Assembly: GCA_030267565.1 (NCBI GenBank)
Contig: BRXU01000001.1
Coordinates: 8,969,001 to 9,033,000 of the forward strand
Length of the DNA: 64,000 nt
Origin: Pleodorina starrii
Taxonomy: Eukaryota > Chlorophyta > Chlorophyceae > Chlamydomonadales > Volvocaceae
Direction of reading: 5' to 3'
Part shown: in pieces, positions 13,467 through 26,200 of the stretch
How the letters are laid out: each line of letters opens with the position of its first letter
How positions within the stretch are numbered: position 1 is the first letter of the stretch
Notes under the pieces: generated by a model
The model's input: only the letters and a program-made list of their open reading frames with translations
Database searches by the model: none
What the model was told of the DNA's origin: nothing
Made by a program: the position numbers and the translations under genes

Positions 13467-16400
13467 CCCCCAGCCGCCCACGCCTGCCCAACCAGCCGCC
13501 TGTCTGCAGCTCCGAAATGCTGCGGTAGACAACGGCGCCGCCGGCGGTCCACGGCGCCTGCTGCACACGCGCCGATGCATCCGTTTCTTCTTTAGTACCC
13601 CCACGGCCAACCGCGTGCCGGCCGACGAGCCCCAACGTCCCACGCACACGCACACAGGCAACCAGACGGAACCCTGCACACACCCACACACGCACACGCG
13701 GCGCCACGCACGCGCAAACACACCAAACTTTTTACCATATACCAAATAATACGGTATGACACCCCGACTTCCTGCGATGAATGACAAGAGGGCGACCGCG
13801 CGCTTCCTAGCCCTGACAGCGCCGCCTGACCCCAATGAAATGAAATGAAGGAATGAACGGACGAAATGCCCCCAAAAAAGCCTTCTGACCGGCGCGGCAC
13901 AGCCGCCGTGAAGGCCCAGCTGGTGCGAACCTGTGCCAAGTAGATAAAGCGGCCGCGCGCACCAACCCGACACGGACGACCAGCGGCCAGCAACTCACCT
14001 TTCCAGCCGCCCCTCGCTCTGGCACCCCAGCCTGCCCGCCTCCGCACCCCGCCGCCGCGCACCACCTCGCGGCGCCAACCACCCCTTGCCCTTTGCCGCC
14101 TATTCCCTGCTGCTCCAGTACCTCCTTCTTCAACATTGTCATCATCTTCATTATCGTTGTCTTTGTCATTATCTATCATGGGTTCGCTGGAACTTGCACG
14201 GCCTAGGTACATCTAGGCTGCCAACGGCAAGCACACGAAAACACAAAGCCTGCCTTCGCCACCCTTGCTTCCCCGCTGCATTCCGGCCGCCCATACACGC
14301 ATCCTCGACGGCCACCCAGGAGTGTGCTCCCAGCCTGGAAGATCGACTTCAGGGGACGAGCCTGGCCTGCGCGCCACCGCCTTGGGCGCGTCGGCAATGC
14401 CTATGGCAGTTCCTGTAACTAACTGTCCAAATGACCTCACAGTTTTGCGAGCCGTATCAGCGTAACAACCACGAACAGACGCCAACGAACGAGCCTCTAC
14501 TCCAATCTTACTCGACCACACAAGCCTTACCCGATCCAAAACACGGTCCAGCTTCACACCCTCCCCCCCTTCGATTTCGGAAATTGAAACAAAAGAAACT
14601 ATAGCGCTCAAAAGCAGGAATGTCCCTGCAAAAAGAGTAAAGGGTCAGGGTCGCAACAAAGGCCAACTGCAGGGGCGAGAGCTGCCTGGCTCAGGCGAGA
14701 CGGGACCCTTCACACCCGCATGATGCCCCGCCCCCCATGTCTCGGCATCACGCACCGCCGGCCACCCCTGCGACGCAACGAATGAGGCCCCTCCCTCCCC
14801 GGCCGATGTCGCCTCAGTCTCTAGCTGAGAAACAACCGCAAGCCTAATTTCCTACCCCTAACCAAACCTTGCTCCCGCTGCAATATGTGCATTTGACACA
14901 CGCCCTACAAACAACATGGTTTCGTCTCCTTACCGCCACAGCCATTCGCACCCGGTCCGCCTCTGCAGTACCCACGGCCTCGCGTACCGCACACCAATGC
15001 CCATCAAATCGCCCACCCATCCTCGCGTCTACCGCTGAACAAAGTATTAACGTCCAAAATAAAAGACGAAGGCCAAGAAGACAGGATCTGCTCTGGGGTC
15101 CCGCGAAAAGGACCGCCGATGCACAACCAAACCACAGCAAACCAAACCAGGCAACGCCAAAGCAGCCACCGGTAGCACAGCGCGCGTTTCTGCCCTGCGA
15201 CGCTGAGATAGGCGGGAGGATGCTACACAACACAACACACACCGAGACATCTTTGCTCATCCGTACTTGTCTTTGTTCATCGACGCTCATCCAAGCGTAT
15301 GCCCCCAATCTACCTCGCAAACGACGCCAGCTGAGCATAACCCCCTGTAGTAACAGACCCTTAAGCAGCAAACCTGGTGGTGCAAGCACCGCACATAGAG
15401 AACCCACGGCGAGCAGCAATGTTCTCAGTGCTGCGCTATCTGCTTGTGACGCCGACAACGGAACAAGCCAATCGTCCAGTGGCGACGGCAACGACGGCTT
15501 CCCAGTCCCCTTCTCGGTAACCCTAGACCCCGCAACCCCCCTCAAGAAGTCCCACGTTCGTTGATGGCCCCCGAACCCAGCGCGGCGCTTTCGACGCCCC
15601 CAATCACGGTCGCGTTGAGAGGTGGCGTCATGCCGGGAACGACAGCAAACAGACAGAGCGTGGCTGTCCTCGCCGCCGTCGGCGACGACATCACCTAACA
15701 ACCAAACACCAAACACAAACAAACGAAGGAATAGACCGGCAAGAAGCGCTGGTGTGCATATAAACTTTTACCTTCCTACCTTCCAAGGCACGCGCAAAGA
15801 TAGTGCGGCGCCGCAACACAGCAGAAGCGAGGATGGAAACGCTGCCAAACACAAATGACGCATCAACAACGAACACACTGGCGCCAAAGCCAGCCTAACA
15901 CACATGGAGACAGAGCAAACGGACGGAAAGACGGCTCCATGCGCCGCTTGAGCCCAGCGCGCCAACCGACGACGACGACGACGGCAACAACAGGAACGTG
16001 ATAGCGGTCAAAGGACAAAAGCCGCCACCGGCTTCTCGCACGAATGCGTGCAGGCAGCAGGAGGGCGGCACTTTCAAGGGGCCTTCCGCTTGGTTTTGGT
16101 TTTCGCTTATTCAGCCCAGCATCATCCAGCAAAAGAAGACGCCCATCACTTTAATTACCCACCATCCGGCGAATAACGCGCGACAGGTGCTGATGCAGCA
16201 GCAGCAGTATCGCGGCCAGAAAGCGATGAGTACCGCTTCAGGCATGCGGTCGGCTGCTAAGCCGCTGGTCGCCTGCCGTCCCCGGAGAAAACATACCAAG
16301 GAAAACCAACCGTATACCAATCAACTGCCATACCAACAACCATCTGTTGTGCAAACTAGTCCGAAACCGTGTTGCACTAACCGTGAAGCAGGTCAGATGC

Positions 16401-16666
16401 CGCCATTTCTGCAGCCCGCTCGACCTTATAACCGACCAAACCCGCAACGAAAACACGACCAAGCCGTCCTAACGTCTCAACTAACAAACATAAAGAACGT
16501 ATATTGCGCGGGGGCATGCGAGGATGCACCGATTGCAGACGTGCCGTGACCGTGCCAACCCCCAAAACCCACCCAACACCCGATCCTCCCAAAGGTCACA
16601 GCTGCAGCTGCCTTCTCAGCTCCCGCCTGCTACTGCCGCAAGCGCAAGAGGGAGCCGCTACAGCCT

Positions 16667-19376
16667 CTACGCCTTCCCTCCCGTCCTCCCCTGAATCTCC
16701 ATCATCTGCTCCAGCGACTCGAGCAGCACCAGGCGGGTATGGCCCCCCCGGCCGTTGCGGACCGCGCGCTGGCCGCACACCACCAGCGTCTCCAAATGGG
16801 GCCAGGGGACCAGCAGGCAGTCCAGGGAGGGCGGCCAGGAGGAGAAGGGCAGCGGCCAAGGGGGCGCCGAGCCGGAGGTGGCGGCTGCGGCGGACGCGGG
16901 TGCACATGGGATGGGACTGACGCCCCCGCCCCAGGCGCCCAGCGGTGGCGAAGGCGAAGCAGAGAGCGATGAAGGGGATCGGCTGTCGAGGGTCCGGGGC
17001 GCGCCGAGGTGCGGCAGGGTCGGCAGACGCACGTCAGAGCACGACCCAGATCGCGGCAGGACCCTCGAGGCCGGCGCCTGGTCGCGGCCGCCGTAGCTGC
17101 TGCCTCGGCTGATGCAAGGCCAGCCAGCGCATCCCCCCAAAAGCTCCATCAGGAGATCCGGAGGGGAGGAGGTGCCCAAGGCGCCGTTGGTCTTGCGAGT
17201 GGAGAAGGTGAGGGGCGGGCGGGTCTCGGTGATCCGGAGGTCCTGCGGGGCCAGATCGGAGGGCGGGGCAGATTGAGGGGCAGAAAAGAAAGGCAATACG
17301 GGTAAAGGCGAACATGGGTGACGGCGGATGTTTGGGTTTGGAAGGAGCACGACCCGGGACCTCGCGTGCGCGACGGCGACGTGGCATCCGGCAGAGGTAG
17401 GAAGCTGTGGCCATAGCAGGCAGCGCTGGGCAGCGCCGGGCTTCCCCCGCCTGACCATCGTCCCATCCTCATCCTGCCCCCGTGCCCGCTTCACTACCCG
17501 AACCCCCTGGGCGCCTCACCTTGAGCCTTGCCAGCGGGCGCAGGTGGCGGAGGCAGGTGCGCAGGCGGTCCCTCCGCAGCGCCCCCCGGCCCGAGCCGCC
17601 CAGCTCCAGGGAGAGGTGCAGGCACTCCAGGGAGGTGCCCAGGAGGGACAGAGCCGCGAAGTCGCGGTCGGCCTGCGTCGCAGCAGATCAAAAGCACGTG
17701 TGCAGTGAAGACACGGACAGGGTCCAAAGAGTTGCGTTGATTGGTGTGCCGAACACCCTGCCGGCGCATCAAGCGCTCTACTTGCTTTGCCGCAAGTTCC
17801 GGCCCAAGAGCCAGGCAGGCCAAGCTCGCCAGGTTAATAGTCCATGCAAAGCGCAGTATTTCCCTCATAGCATCAAAGATCTTGCCATGGCGCCGACTCG
17901 CGCCGCTCAGCTGCCCTTACCTTAAGAAAAGAGCCCGCCCACACCGTGTAGCCGGGAGCGCAGGTGATGTGCAGCGCGCGCAAGCCGCGCACCGGCGCCG
18001 ACCCACGCTCGGCACGCTCGTGCTCGCACTCAACGGCACCGCAATGGCGTCTGCCGTATGCCTCGCAAGCCGCGCGAAACACTGGCCCGTTGAGGGAGCA
18101 GAGCGGAATGGTCAGCTCCTCGAGCAGCGGCGGGAAGACCCAGCCGCCGGCCGCCGACTCGTACCACCGGGCGCTCGTCTCCGTCTGCGGGGAGCAACCG
18201 GCGCCAACAGACCAGGGCGCGCGCGGCGGCGACGCCGGCACCGCAGCCCGGGGATCCATGTGGGTCGGACCGCCGCGACGTCGCATCAAGCCCGGGCTCT
18301 CCTGCAGGTACTCGCTGAAGTACCCGACCGAGTCGTGCAGGTAACCGGCGCCGCCGCGGCATGACGGCGCACTGATGTCCTTGAGGCTTATGTTGATGAA
18401 GCCGGCGAGCTCCATGTCGGTCGGTATCGGCGGCGCGGCTGCGGCGGTTGTAGAGGCGATGAAGCCGCCGCCGCCGCTGATGGTGCGAGCAGTGCTCTCG
18501 GTATAAAAGCCACTGTTGGTTTCGCTCATGAAGCCGGCCGGGGTCAGGGACATCCAGCTGCCGCAATCGGCCTCGTCGTTGTCCTCGGCGTCCGCGGCGT
18601 TCTCCTCGTCGGCGTCGCTGTCCCAACCGTCGCCTGAAGTACGGCCGCTGCACAGATGAGAGACCGCGATTGCCATGGGGAGCTGCAGGCGCTGCAGCCG
18701 GGGTAGCGATGACAGGATGGTCTTGTAGACGAGAGCCGCGATGGCCGCGGCGTCGATGAGGTGGGGCTGCGGGGGAATCGCGGCGAGCTGCGAGCAGGGA
18801 GAGCATTCCATCGCGCCGTCCAGGGACAGCTCCTGGAGCTGTGTCAGGGTCGCCAGGGCCGCCACGTCGCCGGATGAGAAAGCCGCGTTGCACAGGGACA
18901 GCCGCTGCAGAGTGGGCAGGCAGCAAGCGAAGCGCACCATGGCCGCGCCGCGCGCACGGATAGAGTCAGCCAGGGAGCTGCCGAGTAGCTGGCCCGGCAG
19001 GGACGGGGACGGGGGCGAATGGGAGCGCAGCAGATTCGAGGCGCCGTCGCTGGCGGACCGCTGGATGGACACATCCTGAAGCTGCAGCTCGGAGAGGCCG
19101 CACGAGGCGAGGTAGTCCAGCGTGGCGGCGGAGGGCAGCGGCAGCGGGCGAGACAGGTGCAGAATCGTCAGAGACGTGAGCGGGTGGCGCAGCGCGGCAA
19201 GCGCGTCCAGCGCGCCATCCACCAGCGCGGCGTCGTCCTCTTCCTCATCAAGGGCCATGTTCTGGTCTGAGTTCATGTCGTCCAGCTGGCCCCCTCTCGC
19301 AGGGGAGAGGTCTATGACAATTTGCCGGGCCTCCGGCGATTGTGTCGGAAGCGTGGTGTAGAGACATCCAATATTC
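16667..19376 (-). CDS. F-box/LRR paralogue, copy C, lacking a recognisable F-box
   Basis: Third copy of the tandem family. Supported exons are 17921-19376, 17520-17672 and 16667-17242 (stop at 16667). The large exon keeps the LRR block but has the longest linker, Ser/Gly/Ala-rich with segments such as MELAGFINISLKD. Upstream of 19376, where A and B have a 113-nt F-box exon, there is a GTGAGT donor abutting exon-like sequence that ends at 19526 in the right phase. That sequence has no VCKAF motif and overlaps a tRNA-like stretch at 19566-19639. The first in-frame ATG inside the LRR exon is at 19274-19276 and would give an LRR-only protein. It may be a 5'-damaged pseudogene, an LRR-only protein, or have an F-box exon I failed to find. 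Confidence 0.65.
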
Positions 19377-19565
19377 CTGCATCGGCCACAGCTTTCGTTA
19401 CTGGCACCGTCCTTTCTATGTTAATATGCGTTTCCTAAAGTCCGTATGTCAGAGTCATAGAGATATGATTATGCAGCACCCGGACCTGAGCGAAGTTCTC
19501 AACCTTAAGGACCGCTGCGACTCACCGTAACACCGATCGAGATAGCCGCAGGGTCATTTGAAGCT

Positions 19566-19639
19566 CGATAGAGCGTGGCCTAGTGGCAACGCGACTGCCC
19601 ACGGCAGGATTTGAATTCGGGAGTTCGAGCGCGTCCTCC
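19566..19639 (+). repeat. tRNA-like sequence, possible SINE head
   Basis: The plus strand shows a box-A-like GGCCTAGTGGCAACGCG, then an ACTGCC/GGCAG pair, then a box-B-like GAGTTCGAGCG. Spacing resembles a tRNA, but the anticodon loop is too short and the T-arm mispairs, so a working tRNA gene is unlikely. A tRNA-derived SINE remnant is my best guess. It sits where copy C should have its F-box exon. Confidence 0.3.
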
Positions 19640-21069
19640 AAAGCAACCCTGTTGGTTACCCGGGGGCAAAACAAATAGAATTATCAAGATTCAATCTTTC
19701 GTGGGGTTTACAGATGGAACGGCGGCGTCAAAACATAGACGCCGAAAATGCGCACCCAATGGCGGGAACCGAAAGTGCGAGGCCCACCTTGAGCCAGGTA
19801 CAGGTGATGCGTCCTTCAGATGCTAATTGGTTACATGGCAATATCTGGGGTGAGATTCTACGACCTGGCGTTTGGGGTCTTTGGTGGCGAAGACGTGATG
19901 AGTGAAAGGGATCACCAGTTATTGACCCCCTAAGGTACGCGTGTATGTGCATGTATGTATGTGTAAGTATGTGTCTGTCGTGCAGTTGGATGTTGGGACT
20001 GTACGTGTGTCATCATCCGGTACGCCACAACCAAAACGCGCCAAAACGATTATCCTGACCGTTACCTAACGATTGGGCCGGAAGCCGTCCTTGAGGCCTA
20101 AGACCAAAGCATACGCGAGCATCTGCATTGATCACAACGCACGGTGTCTTTCCTCGTCCCAGCGTACCCTTACTTCGATACTCCTTCGAGCAGGCGTCAT
20201 CCGTGTCATCCGAGGGATCTGGCTGTCTCGACCCGTCCAAATGACGCCATCCAAAAGCCAAGCCTGCGGTTAGCAATCTATCTTCAAACAAAAAGTGCAG
20301 CGTAGAGAGATGTCCAGTCCTAAACCGAGAGCGCGTCGCGCCGCCGGAAGTGACGTAAAATCGCAATCGAAAGATTTAAATTAGGATCTCGCTGCCGCAT
20401 GCTACAACGAGGAGTAGCCACTTCCTTGCTTTAACACACAATAATTATCTGTTTGTATGTTTGAACGCGGGTGATTGCCAGGCCTGGGCCGGAGAGACAG
20501 GCAAGCGCAGGTAGATATTTGTCCGAAATCTACCAAGGCCGTGACACATTTCGCTGGCGCCGCGGAACTGAGGGAATTCCATGGCCGGAGATGAGCGCAG
20601 GCCCCACCGGAAGAACACCGGACGTTTTTACTGTCTTGAACGGCGGAAGCTGCGCAGGGCTGCGCCAATTGAAATCCGCGGAAATGAACTCCCGGCGCAT
20701 TGTGGCACGGCGGCAGCCGTCGGCAGATCAAAAAAACCTACTTAAAGAGGTTTCAAAGCCGGGCTGCAATAAAGAAGACCCCGCAGCGGAAGGACAGGGC
20801 AACGCAGGAGAATCCAACGGCGCGAAGGCCGAAAGCTCGAAATCGTCACCACCAACGCAAGCGGGCGTGCAGGCAAAGCGGGCCGCCCCCGTTGTGTCCA
20901 GAGCTTCCGGAGCAGGGCCACTGCTGCCTGGTTCCGAATAAAGCTGTAGCCTGCGCGTCCCAAACAGTGCAGAAGTGAAACGAGGGAGCCGACGGCAGCG
21001 CGCCTCGAAATTCTTGACCTGCTACACTGTAACCTACCATACTGAAACCTGCCGGAACCCCGGGAGAGG

Positions 21070-21298
21070 CCTGCCTGGCGAGTCCGCCCACACGCACTCT
21101 TTCCCTCAGAGCGTACCAAACTGAACCAAACTGAACCGTGCTCCCACACCCTTTACACCCGGGGTGTATGGCCTGGTTGCGCTGCCCTTCGACTTGGCAG
21201 TTTCCGCCAGTTTCCGCCGGGGTGCAGACTGCAGAGCCGGCTGGCCCGCTGGCTCCAATCCGTTTCGAGGCCCTGGAGCCCACTGTGGCCCCGACGAC
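21070..21298. repeat. Dispersed repeat R3, copy 1 (about 230 bp)
   Basis: High similarity throughout to 26503-26731, from CCTGCCTGGCGAGTCCGCCC to GCCCACTGTG. The minus strand carries an open frame with APGPRNGLEPAGQPALQS. Confidence 0.85.
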
Positions 21299-21352
21299 AC
21301 CCCCTGAGTGGCCATTACCCCGCTGATGAGCGTGTTTTGCTGCACCGGGGGA

Positions 21353-21383
21353 GGGGTTATCCACGTATAGGCCGGAGCCCGTA
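21353..21383 (+). repeat. Dispersed repeat R1, copy 1
   Basis: Core TTATCCACGTATAGGCCGG then AGCCCGT, shared with five other places in the window. Lies in the spacer before TIC110. Confidence 0.8.
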
Positions 21384-23257
21384 ATCGGTGTCGACTCAGA
21401 AAAAATCCTTCCTGTCTGCAAAAGAAAAACGAGGTACGAGGTAAACTTGCAAGCAGCAAGGGCGTTAGATACAAACCGAGAAATTGTAGCGAGTCTGAGT
21501 TGAGCCGCCACCAGGGGGGGTCCTGGAGTTTGGCTGTTCCAGGTCGTGACTCTGGTCGCCAGGGCCTGCCCGCCTTTGCGGTTTGGCCATCGGCCGCAGC
21601 AGTGTCGGGTGCGATGGGCACCGTTGAGGCGGTGATCCTTTTGGGCGGTGGTCCAGCCACTGTGGGACGGTTCCTTTCATACAAGCTGCGCTACCGTATT
21701 GGAGCGCCGCTGCAGCCGCTGGAACCTGGCGCCGTGGGCGGGGTCCGGGCTGCCTGGCGACCACGCTTCACCTCCCCACCTGTCCCCACCCCCGTCCGTT
21801 CGCTAACGTCGTGTCCGTCCCTCCGCTGCGTTGCCGTGTACTCCTTGTTATCCCAGCCCCAACCCCCAACCCCATCACACCGCCGGCCGCTGCTGGCCCA
21901 CCCCACTTGACAGGAGGGCGGAGGTGGAGACGGACGGCGCCCATCATTACACAAAAGGCCCGCCTTCGAGGGGGGCTAACTGGCTGAGGGACGGACTTGC
22001 CCCGACGTATGCGTTACGGTCAGCCTGAAAAGTGAAAACGCAAAAACCGCAGAGACTCGGAAAGTCCGATATTGACTGACTGTTCTGAAGAATGCGTGGT
22101 GCGCGATGCGGCGTGCTGCGCGCGCTGCACTGTGCAATGCAGAGCACCCGCACCCCCAACAGCCCAGCAGCTGGTGTCCTTTTCTCTCCGAGTCGAGGGA
22201 AGGGGGAGGGGGGAGACGGGCCATGCGCCGCCCATTGTCCGTGACACGCGGCGGTGCGCGGCGTCAATGAAAATCTCCTCCCAGCCGAAAAAAACGCAGG
22301 TAGGAAAGGCGGGGAGCCCGTCTCCGCGCCCGCACGAGGGACGCGGCGCGGCACGTGCCACCCCACCCACTGCCGGTCCCTCCCCACCCCCTTTCCCTCC
22401 AGGAGGCACTGTTTCGCCCACCCACCAGCGTTGGCGCCCGTCCGCTCCCGTCCGCAGCAGCCCCTTCGGCGTCATCGCACCCCTCCCACACACACGCAAG
22501 TTTCGGCTCGGCTCGAGAAAGGCGCACATACACATACACACACGCCACCACACAGGGCACACGCAGCCGCGCAGCCGCGCCCCCGCCAACAGGGCCGCGC
22601 GCAAGCGCCGAAAAACCCCGTTCGCGCCGCGACACACGACGTTCGCCGCAAACCCACAGTTAGGGGCAGATTTGCAGGCAGACACAAAGCGCACACGGCG
22701 CAAAACACACGACCGCATCTCTCGAGGATGTATTTTTCTAACTTGTAGGTCCGCAGCGGCTCCCTACGACCGCCGCCTCGCCCGGTCCCCCCACCCAAAC
22801 GCCTCTCCCCCGCCTCGAGCGAGCGACAGCGCCGGTGGCGGCGCAGCATATCACAGCTCCGCGAGTTTCAGTCAAACCCTTTGGACCCCACCCCGAAAAA
22901 ACCCAACCCATATCGCTACCCCAACCCCCTCCTCCTAACCCTACTAAGACTCTTTTTCCCGGCCTCCCTCGCAGCCCCGTCCGGAGCGGCGGCGGGACCC
23001 TACCCCATTGGTTGCCCCACCCCATGCCTCCCCTCCACACGGCACACGCCCCCCCCTGTGTGCGTGCCATGCGCTGGCATTCTTCCTCCTTTCCCGAATC
23101 AAGGTGAAGCGAGGCCCCGAAACTCCCCGCCAGGGACCTGCCCCCAGCGCCACGACCGCGCAGATGCGGCAGCAGCCGCTGCCGCTACGGCGGGGCCGCT
23201 ACGGCGGCGCCGCGGGTGCGGATCGGCGCGCTGGCGGGGGGTTTGTGTTGGGGGCGC

Positions 23258-26200
23258 TCAGAAGAACGAGTCGTCGTCGTCGTCGTCGAGACGGCTCGCC
23301 GCCCCGCCCTTCTTGGCGGCGGCGTCCATGGAGGCTGTGGCGGCGATCTCCACCGCCTCCGCCTCGCTCAGTCCCAGCACGTGACGCAGAGTGGAGCGCT
23401 TGGGCTCCGACTCCTCCTGCGGGAGACAGCACAGCGACAACAGCAACGATACGGATGACGGACGGACCCCGGGCGGAGGGGGCGGGCGGACCGGGGTGGA
23501 GAGGTCACAGTGTCTCCCCCACATCCGCACTCCCACACACGCGCGCTCTGCGCGGCGCCCCCGAGTGAACACCACCACCACCCTAACCCCGCGCGCATAC
23601 ACACACACACACTCTCTTGCCGTATTCCCCCGTCGTACCTTGGCGCAGTACAGTCCATACACCTCCTGCAGCTCCCCCCGCTCCTTCCACGGGATGGGTC
23701 CCTCCTCCGGCTGCAGCGCCACGCACGACAGCAGGTTCTGCAGGCTGGTGACCGCCTCGTGCACCCGCCGCTGCCGGAACTGCGACACGGCCTGCACCAG
23801 CAGCATGCGCTTGCGGGTCGCGACCTCCTCCTTCACGATCAGGCGGACCTTGTTGGCGGGCAGCGCCAGGGCGGCGGGCAGCGCCTGGAGGTAGTGGGCA
23901 GAGTCGGCGTCGCCGGAGCCTGGAGGAGAGTGAGCCGACGGGGGCGGGGGGTGGAGAGGGGGGTTCACGGGGTGTTTGTGTGTTTGTGTGTGTGTGTATT
24001 GTGTTTGTGTGTTGGGGAGATGCCGGGAGGTGGGGCTTGGGTTCGGCATGGGGAGGGCACTTCGTGCAGAGGGGGGGGGCTAAGGGCATCCGGCGGGTTG
24101 TCCGACACAACGGAACCCTGCGCTGACGCCTTTCAAACAGCTGCTGCGGTATCATACGTGTTGCCTACTGCTGCTGCTGCTGCCGCTATCGCCCTCACTA
24201 CCGCTGCTGCTGCCCCCCTTCCTCACCGTCCGTGACCTTCTTGATGATCTCCTTCCGGAACAGGTTGCGGCGAGTCACCTCCTCCATCAGGTTCTCCACA
24301 TTGGCGCCGTTCTGAAGGGGGAGGTTGGGTTTTTAGGGTTTCGGGGTTTTTAGGGTTCAGGGTTTTGTTTTTTGGGAGGGCGGGCACGGTGGAGCACGGG
24401 GACAGGGCGAGTTGGATTGAGAGAGCGAGATGCCAGTCGTGTGGTGGTGCAGGTTGCGACCACCGACCCAGCCATTCGGAAACAGCCAGCACGGTGTGGG
24501 GTCAGGGGCAGGGGCAGGGGCCAGAACAGTACAGGGAACAGTACAGGCGCTGAAGGGGGATAAGAGGAATAAGGCCGGCGATGCAAAGGCCACCAACCCA
24601 AAGCCGTATCCCCCCTCCCAAAACAATCACAAACACCAACACGTACACACGGTCCCCTTCTCCACTCCCTCCCTCCAACCCCTCCCCACCCCCCACCCCA
24701 CAACGTGCACACACACACACGTACCTTGTGCATCTCCAGCACCCGATCAATCGTCCACTTGCCGTCCTCCGCCGCCGAGGCGCTGCCGTACACTTCCGTA
24801 CGGGCCGCCTTGAGCACCTTGTCCCCGATCTCCTTGCTCAGCCCCAGCTGCGACCGCATCTCCTCCAGGTACTGGATCTTCTCCTCGTTCATGGGGCCTT
24901 ATGGTTTCGGAGGAGGGAAAGGGGACAACACGCGGGAAATGGGGACCAAATGAGTGAAGAGCGAGCCGAGCAGAAGAGAGCGCCATGGGCTGAAGGCCAG
25001 AGGCCCGGAAGGAGCCCAGAAGGGGCGCAGCGGCCTTGCTCGCCGCGCCGCCCCCCGCCTCGCCGCCCTCCCTCCCCGCACCCTGTCGCTGCCCTGGTAG
25101 CCGTCGCCCCAAAATCCGAATCCCCCTCCCGCCCCCACGCCCCACCTGGGCTGGCTCCCCTGACCTGCTCCCGCGCCCCCTCCCCTCACTCTCGCCGCCC
25201 ACTTCGCCCCTTTCCCCCTCGAGCTTCTCGCTCTCGCTTCCTCCCCGCTCCCCCCTTGCTGCCTGCTCCCTCCCGCCCCTTCCGCTCCTCTACCCCACCC
25301 ACTCGCGCTCTCCCCTCCCTCCTCGCCCTCCCTCCCTCCCTCTTTCCTCTCCGCTCTCACCCGTGCGCATGACCTCAGAGGCCTGCGCCTTGTAGGCCTG
25401 CTCCGCCAGATCCGACTGCGCCGCCATCACCTCCGCACCGCTCATACCCAACACGTCAGCAAGCGACTGCAGCCGAGTCATCTCGGCCTGTATGGGGGAG
25501 GGGAGGCGGAAAAGGTACGGTAAGGGGGAAAGGGAGGGAGGGGAAAGGGTGTAAGGGAGGGGTCTGAAGGGGGAGGGCGCGGCACGTGAGTTGGGGCGTG
25601 CTCGGGGCTGCAGCAGCCCTGAGAGGTCCCTCCTTCGTGGAGGGCCAACGGGGGGCTGTGTGTAAAGTGCAATGCAGTGCGAAGTCGATTGATCACCGCC
25701 CCTGCAGCCACCAGTCAGGAAGGCAACCAGGGCAGAAACGCAAAGGAACGAAGCCCATGACCTGCCCCGACCAGGCCCCCCTTTTCACACACAACACACA
25801 CTGTACGACACACACATACACACGCTCACCTGGCGCGCCTGTGCATTTGACTTTTTCCGGATGACTCCGCCCACCGGCAGCTCCACCACCTCGCCACTCA
25901 TGCTGTGGGGTTCCGGAGCGGAGCGGGAGCGGAACGGAGAGGGGCGGGGAGGGGGGACGGGGGGAGCGGGCGGGTGTTGCTCGAGCGAAATGCTGGCGGA
26001 GCGGTTCGAAGGAGCCGTGCGGCGGGCAGAGGGCGAGAGCGCCGTGTGTGTGTGGGGAGATGTATGGGGGCGGGTAAACCCCAGACTACGGTATCTGCCA
26101 TACAAAGCTGTCCCTTCACCCAAATGTACCGTACGTACCGTATCCCGTCCTTAAACCCTAAACCCACACACAGATACAGACATGCACATACACACATGCA

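Larger units (their letters stand above)
11066..16666. other. Spacer between F-box copies B and C
   Basis: About 5.6 kb without a supportable gene. From about 13.5 to 16.5 kb the plus strand is strikingly T-poor (15121-15180 has one T in 60). It contains a perfect 18-bp hairpin at 13427-13466 and a C-run at 12904. Confidence 0.5.
19377..23257. other. Gene-poor region between F-box copy C and TIC110
   Basis: It contains the tRNA-like sequence, one copy each of two dispersed repeats (21070-21298, 21353-21383) and CA-rich microsatellites near 22.5 kb. An A/G-rich 156-codon frame at 20471-20941 has no recognised domain. The TIC110 3' UTR must lie at the right end. Confidence 0.5.

Noticed and set aside
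13233..13973. 246-codon minus-strand frame
   Set aside because: It runs through the hairpin and skewed sequence; Cys/Gly/Arg-rich with no family features.
20471..20941. 156-codon plus-strand frame as a gene
   Set aside because: Unusual composition but no domain, no splice partners and repeats nearby; not enough to call.
21106..21684. 192-codon minus-strand frame as a gene
   Set aside because: Much of it is the R3 repeat, which recurs in a TIC110 intron; kept as a finding, not a gene.
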